In this document: positions 5,630 through 13,412 of the stretch, piece after piece
Layout: each line of letters opens with the position of its first letter
How positions within the stretch are numbered: position 1 is the stretch's first letter
The notes under the pieces: model-generated
Databases searched by the model: none
What the model was told of the DNA's origin: nothing
Seen by the model: only the letters and a program-made list of their open reading frames with translations
Program-made: the position numbers and the translations under genes
NCBI GenBank assembly: GCA_017560305.1
Contig: JAFYOF010000113.1
Span: 1 to 18,513, forward strand
Direction: 5' to 3'
Source: Alistipes sp.
GTDB lineage: Bacteria > Bacteroidota > Bacteroidia > Bacteroidales > Rikenellaceae
Length of the DNA: 18,513 bases

Positions 5630-8410
5630 TTAGCGTGAGCCAGCGTCCCAAAGCTCAACCTCAGCACCTGTAAGTGGGTCAACTGCAAATGGCTCGCAGA
5701 AGTTGCCGTCCTCACCTACCCAAGTAGTGTAGATGAATGTGGTGCCTGATGAACCATAAGGGAAGAAGATATATGGTGCATCGCGCTCCTCAGAGTGGTA
5801 AACCTCCTCGAGGTAGTTGTCGCCATCGATGTCCTCCCACTCAATCCACTCACGGAGGTAGACGCCGTCCTCCTCCCATACGAAGCTCTTGCCCTGCTCG
5901 CTCATACCGCCAGTATCGCAGCAAGTCATAATCTCAGCGATAAGCTTCTCAACGGTGTTGATGTTCGAGCCGATCTCGTCGTTGATGAGGTTTGAACGGA
6001 AGAGAGCCGCTGTGTAGATCTTAGTGTGAGGTGCTGGGAGACAAGACCAGCTGAATGACATAAAGAGGTGTGGGTTATCCTCAACATTCAAGATGGTTAC
6101 GGTAGGCTTAGATTCTGCCCACTGTGCCTCGTCACGGAAGATAACATTACCGATGTTTGCGATAGGCTTGAAGTAGCAAACCGCAGCCTCTGAGGTTACG
6201 CCCTCAGCGTCTACTGCCACAGCAACTGCCACATACTCAACATCCATCTCAAGGCCTGAAAGAGAGATTGCAGCCTCCTCGGTCTTGTGTACATCCGAAG
6301 CGCTCATATTCATAATGATATACTCGCCAGCCTTCTTAGTCGTACCACCGTACTTATCCTTCCAGATAGAGTCGCTGGTCTTGCAGTAGATGTAAGCGTA
6401 GCTTGCAGCGCCCTCGCAGTTGAGGTTGATGCGTGTGTTGTCAATCTTGTAGTCAACGAGCTCGGTAGTGAGTACGAGGTCAGTGTTGTAGACGATCTCC
6501 TTAGTTGTGAACTCCTGCTTGAATGGCTTACCAATCTTACCCTGGGCATCTACTGCTACGGCGAAGAATGTAAGCTTGGTGCCTGGCTTAACACCAGCGT
6601 AGCGAGCCACAACAGCCTCGTTAGACCTTACAGAGTAGCCCTCCTCGAGGAGCATATCGATAACATAGTTGTCATCTGGGTAAGCTGATGCCATATACGA
6701 AGGCATAGCGTTGTAGAACATCATAATGTGAGGCTCAGCGGTGTTGAGCGTCATCTCGATGTAGTCGTAAGCGATGGTAGGCTCGCCAATAACGCTAACC
6801 TCCATATTACCACCACGCTCGTAGTCCTGAGTTGTGAATGGCCAGAAGAGTACATTCTCCTCGAGGTACACGCGCTTAGAGTTCTCAGCGATGTAGTAAG
6901 CTACATACTCGGTGCCGTACTCCAAGCTTGCGCCGTCAGCGAAGAGCTCAGAGAATGAACCTGTGTAGTCCAAGTTCTCGTTCGAAGCGTTGAGGTAGTC
7001 AGGGTTCTCGGTGTAGTATGCCGCAAGTGCCGCAGCGTCGAACTCTGATGCGAGGGCGTAGCCAAGCATAAAGTTAGCAGAGCTCTTAGTCACGAACTTG
7101 ATGTTAGCATCGAAGAACGAAACTGAGTTTACTGTAAAGCTAACAGAGCTGTGGGTGTATGACTCGGTGAAGAACTCGTCAGCAACGACATAGAGGTCGC
7201 CCTCCTCGTTGGTGCGTGGTACTACATACCAGAAGATGTACTCGTTACCTACGGTCAACGCCGATGTACGCAAGTCAGAGAATTTAACATCTGCCGATGT
7301 GTCCTCCAAGAACGACATCTGGTAAACAGCGCTTGATGTGCCACCAGTGAGCACCTTCTCGCAGTTGGTAACGCAAGTGTCTACATTGTAGCTGTTTACT
7401 GGAAGGAGGCCGCAGAGCATATAGCTTGTACCGTAACCTACCTCAATATGAGCGCCCTGAAGTGTGAAGTAAACCTGAGCAGGGTTGCAGTCAACCTTGA
7501 TAGTAGCGATAGATGATGAGCCGTTGTTGTAAACAACCATAAGCTTCACCTCGCCGCTGCTAACTGCTGTGCCAGCATCTACGGCAGCCTGTGTAGGGGC
7601 GTAGAATGTTGCCCAGAGTATATCATTCTTATAGTCGAGCTGTGCCTCAACCTCCCATCCGCGTGGTGTCGTGATGAGGAAGTCAGCAGCGTCCTCAACC
7701 TCGATAGAGAATGGGGTGTAGCTGCCGTAAGCTACGAAGATTGAGTCATAAGGGAGGATGATGCGACCGTTCTGCATACCAACCTTCATTGTCGAGCCGT
7801 CGGCAAAGGTGATGATGCAGTAGAGAGCGAGCTTGTTGCCCTCCTCGTCTACGCGCCAGTCAGAATAAACTACCTCTACATCCTTGATGATGCTGTCAGC
7901 AACCGACTCGGTATAGCCAGTCTTAATCCAGGTCTTACCGCCGTCGAATGATACCTCGATAGCGCCCTCGTTAACCTGAGTCATAGGAGCTACATCAGCC
8001 ACAGGAACCTGCTGGCCACCTACGAGGATGAACTGTGCGTTGCCAAGGCTATCGTAGTATGCCCAGTAGAGAACGCCGCCGTCGTACATTGTGGTGATAA
8101 GGTTAGCAGGTACCTCGTCAGTCTTAGGGTAGACATTGATCTTTGTGCCGTCTGAGAGGATGATCTGCTTGCTACCATCCTGCTGTGCCTTAACATCGGT
8201 TACGGTCACAAGGCCGTTCACCATATCCTTGATGGCGTTGAGCTCAGCCTCAACCTGGGCGCGCAACTCAGCGAGCTCGCCCTTAATGGTGTTAATCTCG
8301 TTCCAAATCTTGGTGTCGTCGTACTGACACGATACCACAGACGATGAAACGATAGCCGTCATAAGCGCCATTGCTACGACAGCCTTAATGTTCTTAAAAA
8401 ACTTCATCAT
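5630..8410 (-). CDS. Large surface lipoprotein with DUF4988 / PL29-lyase-type N-terminal domain
   Basis: 926 residues. The start at 8410 (MMKFF) is chosen because it gives a lipoprotein signal peptide with lipobox VVSC (Cys28). The longer frame to 8593 would run through the promoter. CQYDDT after the lipobox has two acidic residues and resembles Bacteroidetes lipoprotein export signals, so surface exposure is plausible. Residues about 30-70 are a short coiled coil (IWNEINTIKGELAELRAQVEAELN), followed by GLVTVTDVKAQQDGSKQIILSDGTKI. This layout is known in Bacteroidales as DUF4988, also annotated as PL29-family lyase N-terminal domain. The remaining 800 residues look like successive beta-sandwich modules, with recurrent phrases such as EYVAYYIAENS and EYVAVAVAVDAEG, as in fibronectin-III-like repeats. 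I see no catalytic motif, so glycan or host-protein binding is only inference. No SusC/SusD neighbour is present. It is monocistronic. Confidence 0.8.
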   Translation of the reverse strand: MMKFFKNIKAVVAMALMTAIVSSSVVSCQYDDTKIWNEINTIKGELAELRAQVEAELNAIKDMVNGLVTVTDVKAQQDGSKQIILSDGTKINVYPKTDEVPANLITTMYDGGVLYWAYYDSLGNAQFILVGGQQVPVADVAPMTQVNEGAIEVSFDGGKTWIKTGYTESVADSIIKDVEVVYSDWRVDEEGNKLALYCIITFADGSTMKVGMQNGRIILPYDSIFVAYGSYTPFSIEVEDAADFLITTPRGWEVEAQLDYKNDILWATFYAPTQAAVDAGTAVSSGEVKLMVVYNNGSSSIATIKVDCNPAQVYFTLQGAHIEVGYGTSYMLCGLLPVNSYNVDTCVTNCEKVLTGGTSSAVYQMSFLEDTSADVKFSDLRTSALTVGNEYIFWYVVPRTNEEGDLYVVADEFFTESYTHSSVSFTVNSVSFFDANIKFVTKSSANFMLGYALASEFDAAALAAYYTENPDYLNASNENLDYTGSFSELFADGASLEYGTEYVAYYIAENSKRVYLEENVLFWPFTTQDYERGGNMEVSVIGEPTIAYDYIEMTLNTAEPHIMMFYNAMPSYMASAYPDDNYVIDMLLEEGYSVRSNEAVVARYAGVKPGTKLTFFAVAVDAQGKIGKPFKQEFTTKEIVYNTDLVLTTELVDYKIDNTRINLNCEGAASYAYIYCKTSDSIWKDKYGGTTKKAGEYIIMNMSASDVHKTEEAAISLSGLEMDVEYVAVAVAVDAEGVTSEAAVCYFKPIANIGNVIFRDEAQWAESKPTVTILNVEDNPHLFMSFSWSCLPAPHTKIYTAALFRSNLINDEIGSNINTVEKLIAEIMTCCDTGGMSEQGKSFVWEEDGVYLREWIEWEDIDGDNYLEEVYHSEERDAPYIFFPYGSSGTTFIYTTWVGEDGNFCEPFAVDPLTGAEVELWDAGSR

Positions 8411-8450
8411 AGTGTTATTGTTAATTAGTTGTTTGTTCTTGTTTTTCCGT

Positions 8451-8473
8451 GGCTGCAAGAGGGAGTCGCAGCC
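8451..8473 (-). other. 5'-UTR hairpin of the lipoprotein gene
   Basis: GGCTGC and GCAGCC form a 6-bp stem with an 11-nt loop in the roughly 85-nt leader. Possible mRNA stabiliser; no known riboswitch features. Confidence 0.35.
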
Positions 8474-8498
8474 CGACCATATAATTACATATAGCGGA

Positions 8499-8530
8499 CA
8501 AATATACGCATATTTACATAACATAGCAAA
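8499..8530 (-). promoter_or_regulatory. Promoter of the DUF4988-type lipoprotein gene
   Basis: Minus-strand TTTG (8530 to 8527), 20-bp spacer, TATATTTG (8506 to 8499). Full consensus match. Confidence 0.8.
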
Positions 8531-8616
8531 TTTACCCCTCTGATTATTAGAATTTAACCTAACTTTTTTGCATAAATGACATATATATCCCATTCGTTTA
8601 TGCTGTGCAATAACAC

Positions 8617-8653
8617 AAAAAGAGTTACCCCGCTTCGTGGCAGAGCAACTCTT
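8617..8653 (-). terminator. Terminator of lpxK-ssb
   Basis: On the minus strand a 12-bp stem with several G-T pairs (outer arms AGAGTT and AACTCT) ends in TTTTTGTG. It lies about 55 bp after the ssb stop. Confidence 0.75.
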
Positions 8654-8706
8654 AAATCGAGAATTATCTTCTTTTTCGCGCCCTTCGCTTCGAGGCGCGC
8701 ATCTAA

Positions 8707-9303
8707 CTAAAATGGGAGGTCGTCTGGATTGTCGTCAACAATAACGGGCTGCTGTGGCTGCTGGTAACCGCCCTGCTGAGGCTGCTGATAACCACCTACC
8801 TGTGGCTGCTGATAACCGCTCTGCTGAGGCTGCTGATAACCACCTGCCTGTGGCTGCTGATAACCACCTGCCTGAGACTGCTGGTAACCACCTGCCTGAG
8901 GCTGCTGGTAACCGGCCTGCTGAGGCTGCTGATAACCACCTACCTGAGGCTGCTGATAGCTGCTCTGCGCACCATCCTGACGGCGACCAAGGAGCTTAAG
9001 CTCGTCCGCAACAATCTCGGTAGCGTAGTGCTTTACGCCATCACGCTCCCATTCACGACTGCGGAGGCTGCCCTCGACATATATCTGTGCACCCTTGCGC
9101 ACATACTTATCCACCACCTCGGCAAGGCCTCGCCATAGGGTTACGGTGTGCCACTCGGTGTGTTCAGTAGTCTCGTTTGTCTGGCGGTTGAAGATGCGCT
9201 CGGTAGTTGCGAGGCGCACGCGCGCCACCTTAACTCCTGTCTCCAAGGTGCGCACCTCTGGGTCCTGACCCACATTGCCAATAAGTATAACTTTATTTAT
9301 CAT
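8707..9303 (-). CDS. ssb: Single-stranded DNA-binding protein
   Basis: 198 residues. Residues 1-105 are the OB-fold, opening MINKVILIGNVGQDPEVRTLETGVK and containing EWHTVTLWRGLAE and YVEGSLRSREWE, typical of bacterial SSB. It coats single-stranded DNA in replication, recombination and repair. Residues 116-186 form a low-complexity linker of nine 8-residue units, each YQQPQ followed by A/V/Q and G/S. The protein ends DDNPDDLPF, the acidic tip that recruits SSB partners (DNA polymerase III chi, RecO, PriA and others). The linker is more regular than most SSB linkers. It is second in an operon, 20 bp after lpxK. Confidence 0.96.
   Translation of the reverse strand: MINKVILIGNVGQDPEVRTLETGVKVARVRLATTERIFNRQTNETTEHTEWHTVTLWRGLAEVVDKYVRKGAQIYVEGSLRSREWERDGVKHYATEIVADELKLLGRRQDGAQSSYQQPQVGGYQQPQQAGYQQPQAGGYQQSQAGGYQQPQAGGYQQPQQSGYQQPQVGGYQQPQQGGYQQPQQPVIVDDNPDDLPF
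8746..8958 (-). repeat. 24-bp in-frame tandem repeat in ssb (about 9 units)
   Basis: About nine imperfect 24-bp units encode YQQPQxGG-like octapeptides (Tyr at residues 116, 124, 132 and every eight after, to 180). The unit is a multiple of three, so copy-number change would preserve the frame and alter only linker length. Confidence 0.9.
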
Positions 9304-9323
9304 AACTCGTTGTTTATCAAATC

Positions 9324-10469
9324 TTAAAAATTCCTCTCCTCCTCGCTCAACTCTGCCCTTTGCGCCTCCTCGGTGCGTGCCTCTTCATCCCTTGTTTCAT
9401 CGGTTGCGCCCTCGTTGCCATCCTTTGGTCTGTGCTTGCCGTACTCAATCTCGGCAATGAGGTTACCCATAAGGTCGCTGTCGGGGCCGTCGATGAACTC
9501 CATCGTTATCGGCTGGTAGTACATTGCACGCATCAGCTGCTCAGGTAGCTTCGAGCGGCGCAGGCGAATGGCATCCTTCTCGGTCATCAGCACGATAGCG
9601 CGTGGATGCTTCTTCACCAGCTCGTATATGCGCTTCAAATCGCTTGCCGTAAAGCTGTGATGGTCGGGGAATATAACCTTCTCCACCACGCTAAAGCGCA
9701 ACTCCGCCTCACGGATGAAGGGTCGAGGGTTGCCGATGCCCGTCACGAGGATTGCGCGCGAGCCGTAGTTCACCTCTTCCCTATCCTCGAAGTGGAAGAT
9801 AGGCTCAATCATAGCGCTGTGGATGCTTGAGAAGTATATCTTTTGGAACGCTACGGAGCGTAGACGGTTTGCCCAGATGCGCATATCGAGACGCGTAATC
9901 TTGCTCGGACACTTGGTCACGATGAAGAAGTGCGCTGCTCGTAGGCGCGAAGGGAAGTCGCGCAAGCGGCCGTATGGCAGCATATTATCCTGATTGATAG
10001 GGCGCGTGTAGTCGATAAGGATGATGTTGACCTTCGGCGTCACTTTGCGATGCTGGAAGCCGTCGTCCATAACGATAAGGTTAACCTCTGGGTGCTCCTT
10101 GCGGATGCGGTCGATACCCTCGGCTCTATCCTCGCATACGATGATAGGTCTGTCGGGGAACTTCAGCTTAAGGAGCAGTGGCTCGTCACCCACATCGAGG
10201 TGCGAATCGTCGACCATAACCTCACGATAGCCCTTCGTGCGACGACCATAGCCACGCGATAGTATGGCGATGTTGTAACGCTCGCTGAGCATCGAAAGGA
10301 GGTACTCGGCCGTAGGGGTCTTGCCTGTGCCGCCGACTGTGATATTACCGATGCAGACGACAGGTATGTCGAACGAGCGACTCTTGCATATGCCCCAGTC
10401 GTAGAGACGATGACGCACCGCCACCACCGCTGAGTATATCCACGAAAGTATGAGTCTTAATACCTCCAT
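9324..10469 (-). CDS. lpxK: Tetraacyldisaccharide 4'-kinase
   Basis: 381 residues. LpxK phosphorylates the 4' position of the lipid A disaccharide precursor with ATP on the inner face of the cytoplasmic membrane, giving lipid IVA. An amphipathic or hydrophobic N-terminus (MEVLRLILSWIYSAVVAVR) fits membrane association. The P-loop is GNITVGGTGKT (residues 41-51), and ILSRGYGRRTKG and MDDGFQHR follow as in the family. The last 35 or so residues are a highly charged tail (many E, D, R, K) that is not part of the kinase fold. The start at 10469 follows promoter 10531-10562. The gene is divergent from the M23 peptidase operon and is followed by ssb in the same unit. Confidence 0.95.
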   Translation of the reverse strand: MEVLRLILSWIYSAVVAVRHRLYDWGICKSRSFDIPVVCIGNITVGGTGKTPTAEYLLSMLSERYNIAILSRGYGRRTKGYREVMVDDSHLDVGDEPLLLKLKFPDRPIIVCEDRAEGIDRIRKEHPEVNLIVMDDGFQHRKVTPKVNIILIDYTRPINQDNMLPYGRLRDFPSRLRAAHFFIVTKCPSKITRLDMRIWANRLRSVAFQKIYFSSIHSAMIEPIFHFEDREEVNYGSRAILVTGIGNPRPFIREAELRFSVVEKVIFPDHHSFTASDLKRIYELVKKHPRAIVLMTEKDAIRLRRSKLPEQLMRAMYYQPITMEFIDGPDSDLMGNLIAEIEYGKHRPKDGNEGATDETRDEEARTEEAQRAELSEEERNF

Positions 10470-10505
10470 CGCTATCTTTTATTCCTATCTTTTCGAGTAA
10501 TATTT

Positions 10506-10521
10506 TGTTGGCATACCAACA
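10506..10521. other. Short perfect hairpin in the lpxK leader
   Basis: TGTTGG, CATA loop, CCAACA: a 6-bp palindrome between the lpxK promoter and its ATG. It could be a small operator or a leader hairpin. Confidence 0.4.
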
Positions 10522-10530
10522 CAATTTTGT

Positions 10531-10562
10531 CAAAGGTAGTATATATTTTTGGTTTAGACAAA
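10531..10562 (-). promoter_or_regulatory. Promoter of lpxK-ssb
   Basis: Minus-strand TTTG (10562 to 10559), 20-bp spacer, TACCTTTG (10538 to 10531). Full consensus match. Confidence 0.78.
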
Positions 10563-10607
10563 TATTATCGTTGAATTTATATTTATTCCGAATTTTTGAT
10601 AGTGAAC

Positions 10608-10641
10608 ATTGGCCCGAAACGCAAAATTATTACTATCTTTG
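10608..10641 (+). promoter_or_regulatory. Promoter of the M23 peptidase-yhbP-ispD operon
   Basis: A clear -7 box TATCTTTG (10634-10641). The -33 box is poor (ATTG 10608-10611, spacer 22 bp). Only 6 nt separate the -7 box from the ATG at 10648, implying a nearly leaderless mRNA. Confidence 0.6.
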
Positions 10642-10647
10642 TCATCT

Positions 10648-11985
10648 ATGAAATTCATCAACGGCATATCTGCACTTCTGCTACTTGCAACGGTAGTGGC
10701 GTGCGGCGGCAACTCGACCGAAACAGCGAGTGAAACAGTACAGGAGGAGACCGTAGCGAAGGAGCCAGAGCGACTCTACGGCATCGAGATAGAGGGCTAT
10801 ACCATCACCAACGACACCGTACGCTCAGGCGAGACCGTAGGCGGAATCCTCGGTCGTCGAGGTATCTCGGCTGTGATGGTCGACCGCCTCGATAAGGCTT
10901 CTAAGGAGGTATTTCCGTTGAAAAATATACGCGCTGATAACGCATATACCGTATTCTCGCGCCACGAGGTAGACTCACTCGGTGAGCGCGATGTGGTGGA
11001 CTATGTTGTCTACCACCGCAACGCCATCGATTATGTGGTCTTTGGCTTTATGGGCGACAGCGTAACCGTTGCGTGCGACTCGCGTCCTGTGACTATCGAG
11101 CGTCGCTACTGCCGTGCCGATATCAACTCATCGCTCTGGGGTGCAATTATGGAGCAGAATTTGCCTTATTCCCTGGCGGCAGAGTTCGAGGATATCTACC
11201 AGTGGACCGTTGACTTCTTTGGTATTCAGGCGGGTGACTCATTTGCGGTCATCTACGACGAGAAGATTGTCGATGGCAAGTCGGTAGGTATCGGTCGCAT
11301 CTGGGGTGCAGAGTTTAACCACTCGGGCAAGCAGTTCTACGCTATTCCTTATGCTCAGGAGGAGGGTAAGCTCCGCTATTGGGAGGCAAGCGGTGAGTCG
11401 CTCCGCAAGCAGCTCCTTAAGGCGCCACTCAAGTACACACGCATCAGCTCTAAGTTCTCAAATGCGCGCCTTCACCCCGTACATAAGGTCTATCGCCCAC
11501 ATCACGGTGTGGACTATGCCGCACCTTCGGGCACACCTGTCTACTCGGTTGCCGATGGTGTTGTCATCTCAGCGGGCTGGGGTGGCGGTGGCGGTAACAC
11601 CGTAAAAATTAAGCACGCTGGTAACCTCCAGACCGGTTACCTTCACCTCAAGGGTTTTGCTAAGGGTATTAAGAAGGGTGCGCGCGTGTCGCAGGGTCAG
11701 CTTATTGGTTATGTGGGTTCTACGGGTACATCTACCGGCCCGCACCTCGACTACCGCATCTGGAAGAATGGCTCGCCTATCGACCCATTGAAGGTGCCTC
11801 AGGAGCCAGCAGAGCCTATCCTCGAGTCGCACCGAGCACGCTTCGAGGCTGTGCGCGATAGGGTTCTTGCAGAGCTTCGTGGTGAGGAGGTCGTAGGTGG
11901 TAAGATTACCGATGACGATATCTTTGGCAGGGTAGCGGCGGCAGATAGCACCGCAGCGCCACAGACAAGCCGATTTATTGAGTAA
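10648..11985 (+). CDS. M23-family murein peptidase lipoprotein
   Basis: 445 residues. Start chosen at 10648 because it gives MKFINGISALLLLATVVAC, a lipoprotein signal with Cys19 (VVAC); the upstream TTG lies in the promoter. An acidic Ser/Thr/Glu linker follows, then a central region (residues about 45-260) with MVDRLDKASKEVFPLKNIRADNAYTVF, resembling the OapA/LysM-like N-terminal parts of other M23 proteins. The peptidase domain spans about 275-385: HHGVD (285-289, zinc His and Asp), YLHL (331-334, catalytic His333) and GPHLDYRIW (364 on), where His366 is kept but the second His of HLH is Asp368. By family it cuts peptide cross-links of peptidoglycan or activates such enzymes at the envelope. 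First gene of an operon with the YhbP-like gene and ispD. Confidence 0.88.
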   Translation: MKFINGISALLLLATVVACGGNSTETASETVQEETVAKEPERLYGIEIEGYTITNDTVRSGETVGGILGRRGISAVMVDRLDKASKEVFPLKNIRADNAYTVFSRHEVDSLGERDVVDYVVYHRNAIDYVVFGFMGDSVTVACDSRPVTIERRYCRADINSSLWGAIMEQNLPYSLAAEFEDIYQWTVDFFGIQAGDSFAVIYDEKIVDGKSVGIGRIWGAEFNHSGKQFYAIPYAQEEGKLRYWEASGESLRKQLLKAPLKYTRISSKFSNARLHPVHKVYRPHHGVDYAAPSGTPVYSVADGVVISAGWGGGGGNTVKIKHAGNLQTGYLHLKGFAKGIKKGARVSQGQLIGYVGSTGTSTGPHLDYRIWKNGSPIDPLKVPQEPAEPILESHRARFEAVRDRVLAELRGEEVVGGKITDDDIFGRVAAADSTAAPQTSRFIE

Positions 11986-12000
11986 TAGACGGAGAGAAAT

Positions 12001-12417
12001 ATGATAGACGAGCGCATTAAAAAGTTCATCAAGCGCCACTTTGTACTTACCCTTGCCACCACCGATGGCGAGGGTATGCCTTATGTGGCAAACTGCTTCT
12101 ATGCCTATGATAAGGAGCGTAACCTATTTATAGTCACCTCCGACACAGAAACGCGTCACGGCAGCCATATGGTTGCCAACCCTGTTGTGGCGCTGTCGGT
12201 GGTCCTCGAGACGCGCATCGTAGGTCGCATCGAGGGCTTGCAGGTGTGTGCCGTAGCGGAGAGGGGCGACGACAAGGCGCGTAGCTGCTACATCAAGCGC
12301 TTCCCCTATGCTGCTGTGGCGCCACTGTCGTTGTGGATGCTGCGCCCAACGATGATGAAACTTACGGATAACACCTTAGGATTTGGTAAGAAACTGATAT
12401 GGCAAAGCGAGGAGTAG
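12001..12417 (+). CDS. YhbP-like pyridoxamine-phosphate-oxidase-fold protein
   Basis: 138 residues, close to YhbP of enterobacteria. It opens with FVLTLATTDGEGMPYVANCFYAYD, the first strands of the flavin-binding split barrel, and continues with LFIVTSDTETRHGSHMVANPVVALSV, a common pattern of these small FMN-binding proteins (HxxHL/M-type segment). Substrate is unknown for the family; it is not the PLP-synthesis enzyme PdxH, which is longer. It begins 15 bp after the M23 peptidase stop and overlaps ispD by 19 bp, so it is translationally coupled in the operon. Confidence 0.78.
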   Translation: MIDERIKKFIKRHFVLTLATTDGEGMPYVANCFYAYDKERNLFIVTSDTETRHGSHMVANPVVALSVVLETRIVGRIEGLQVCAVAERGDDKARSCYIKRFPYAAVAPLSLWMLRPTMMKLTDNTLGFGKKLIWQSEE

Positions 12418-13073
12418 TAATCGTAGCTGGTGGCTCGGGCAAGCGTATGGGTGCGTCGCTGCCCAAGCAGTTTATGCTGCTGGGCGGTATCCCCGTTGTG
12501 GCGCGCACGATAAACACCTTTAGTGAGGCGCTGCCTAATGCCGATATCGTCGTGGTGCTGCCAGAGGAGCATATTGCCCTGTGGCGTAATCTCGCCTCGC
12601 GCTTCGATGTGGCGCCACATCGATGTGTTGCGGGAGGCAAGGAGCGCTTCCACTCGGTTAAGTGTGGTATCGATGCTCTCGGCTCGGAGGTGGAGTACAT
12701 TGCGGTGCACGATGGCGTGAGGGCGTTGGCCTCGAAGCGTCTTGTGATACGCGCAGCGCTGGCCGTCGAGGAGTATAAGGCTGTAATTCCCGTGATCGAT
12801 GTTGTGGACTCCTATCGCCGTGTTGTGGGTGATGACTCGGAGATTGTGCCACGCAGCGAGCTGCACATTGTGCAGACGCCGCAGATGTTCTCGGCAGATC
12901 TTCTGCATCGTGCATACGAACAGCCTTTCAATGCGAGCTTCACCGATGATGCTTCGGTTGTTGAGGCTCTTGGCCAGAAGATAACACTTGTGGAGGGCGA
13001 GCGCACCAATATCAAACTCACCACGCCCGAAGATATGGCGTATGCAGAGTGGCTGCTTTCGAGAGAGGAGTAA
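12399..13073 (+). CDS. ispD: 2-C-methyl-D-erythritol 4-phosphate cytidylyltransferase
   Basis: 224 residues, normal length. IspD transfers CMP from CTP to MEP, the third step of the non-mevalonate isoprenoid pathway. Motifs in order: VVIVAGGSGKRMG near residues 6-18 (CTP binding, with catalytic Arg and Lys in KRMGASLPKQF), GGKERFHSV near 79-87, VHDGVRAL near 104-111, PRSELHIVQTPQMF near 146-160, and TDDASVVEA near 177-185. The start lies inside the end of the YhbP-like gene. The last codons and stop are part of a 23-bp tandem duplication (13060-13101), after which the operon-like spacing ends. Confidence 0.96.
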   Translation: MAKRGVVIVAGGSGKRMGASLPKQFMLLGGIPVVARTINTFSEALPNADIVVVLPEEHIALWRNLASRFDVAPHRCVAGGKERFHSVKCGIDALGSEVEYIAVHDGVRALASKRLVIRAALAVEEYKAVIPVIDVVDSYRRVVGDDSEIVPRSELHIVQTPQMFSADLLHRAYEQPFNASFTDDASVVEALGQKITLVEGERTNIKLTTPEDMAYAEWLLSREE

Positions 13074-13101
13074 TGGTCACTACGAGAGAGGAGTAATGGT
13101 C
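13060..13101 (+). repeat. Tandem duplication at the ispD 3' end
   Basis: CGAGAGAGGAGTAATGGTC (19 bp) occurs at 13060-13078 and again at 13083-13101, period 23. It includes the ispD stop, where TAATG would also offer a start codon. The first such ATG opens a 7-codon frame MVTTREE that ends in the second copy. Confidence 0.9.
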
Positions 13102-13314
13102 TCTATATGCAAAAAGAAGGGGTTGTCCTTGACGGATAGTCCTTTTTCAGCGGCGAATAACATTTCACCGCCGAAATTATTTATATTCAAAACATTAGGC
13201 AGTTGTGCTGTGAAACGATATTGCTCACAAAAAGCGCTAAAACTCCAATCTTACTCTTCTTATGTAGTCTTCTATGTAGTCTAAATTAAGTGCACATAGT
13301 TAGACCTATTATTT
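13102..13314. other. Gene-free stretch after ispD
   Basis: No convincing gene. A 62-codon frame from 13096 to 13284 has no recognisable family and its end is built from the 19-bp direct repeat. A weak 5-bp inverted repeat CGGCG/CGCCG is present near 13150-13173. The stretch is more AT-rich than ispD and ends at the terminator 13315-13350. Confidence 0.5.
13261..13279. repeat. 19-bp direct repeat, left copy
   Basis: TATGTAGTCTTCTATGTAG, two identical heptamers TATGTAG separated by TCTTC. An identical copy in the same orientation is at 16370-16388, 3109 bp away; flanking bases differ. Confidence 0.9.
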
Positions 13315-13354
13315 AATCACTTTTCGCGGATGCGCGGGAGGTGATTTTTTATTT
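13315..13354 (+). terminator. Strong terminator after ispD
   Basis: The arms 13315-13328 and 13333-13346 pair over 14 bp (G-T pairs included) with loop GATG, followed by TTTTATTTT. It would end the M23 peptidase-yhbP-ispD transcript and insulate the RNA and gene that follow. Confidence 0.88.
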
Positions 13355-13401
13355 TATCCCCCAAAGGCCCCAAAAGAGTGTTATTATTCGTGAGATTTTA
13401 C

Positions 13402-13409
13402 TAATTTTG
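13402..13409 (+). promoter_or_regulatory. Promoter (-7 box) of the structured RNA / SLH gene unit
   Basis: TAATTTTG fits the -7 consensus TAnnTTTG; the -33 region (TGTT at 13379-13382, 19-bp spacer) is weak. Transcription would begin about 13413. I see no second promoter between here and the ATG at 13706. Confidence 0.5.
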
Positions 13410-13412
13410 CAG

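Noticed and set aside
8411..8593. N-terminal extension of the lipoprotein frame to 8593
   Set aside because: It crosses the promoter at 8499-8530 and would bury the signal peptide that begins at 8410.
8746..8958. CRISPR-like regular repeats
   Set aside because: The repeats are contiguous, 24 bp, in frame inside ssb and have no spacers.
13096..13284. 62-codon frame after ispD (starts MVSICKK, ends FYVV)
   Set aside because: No recognisable family, biased composition, and its end is made of the 19-bp direct repeat. Kept only as part of the gene-free stretch.
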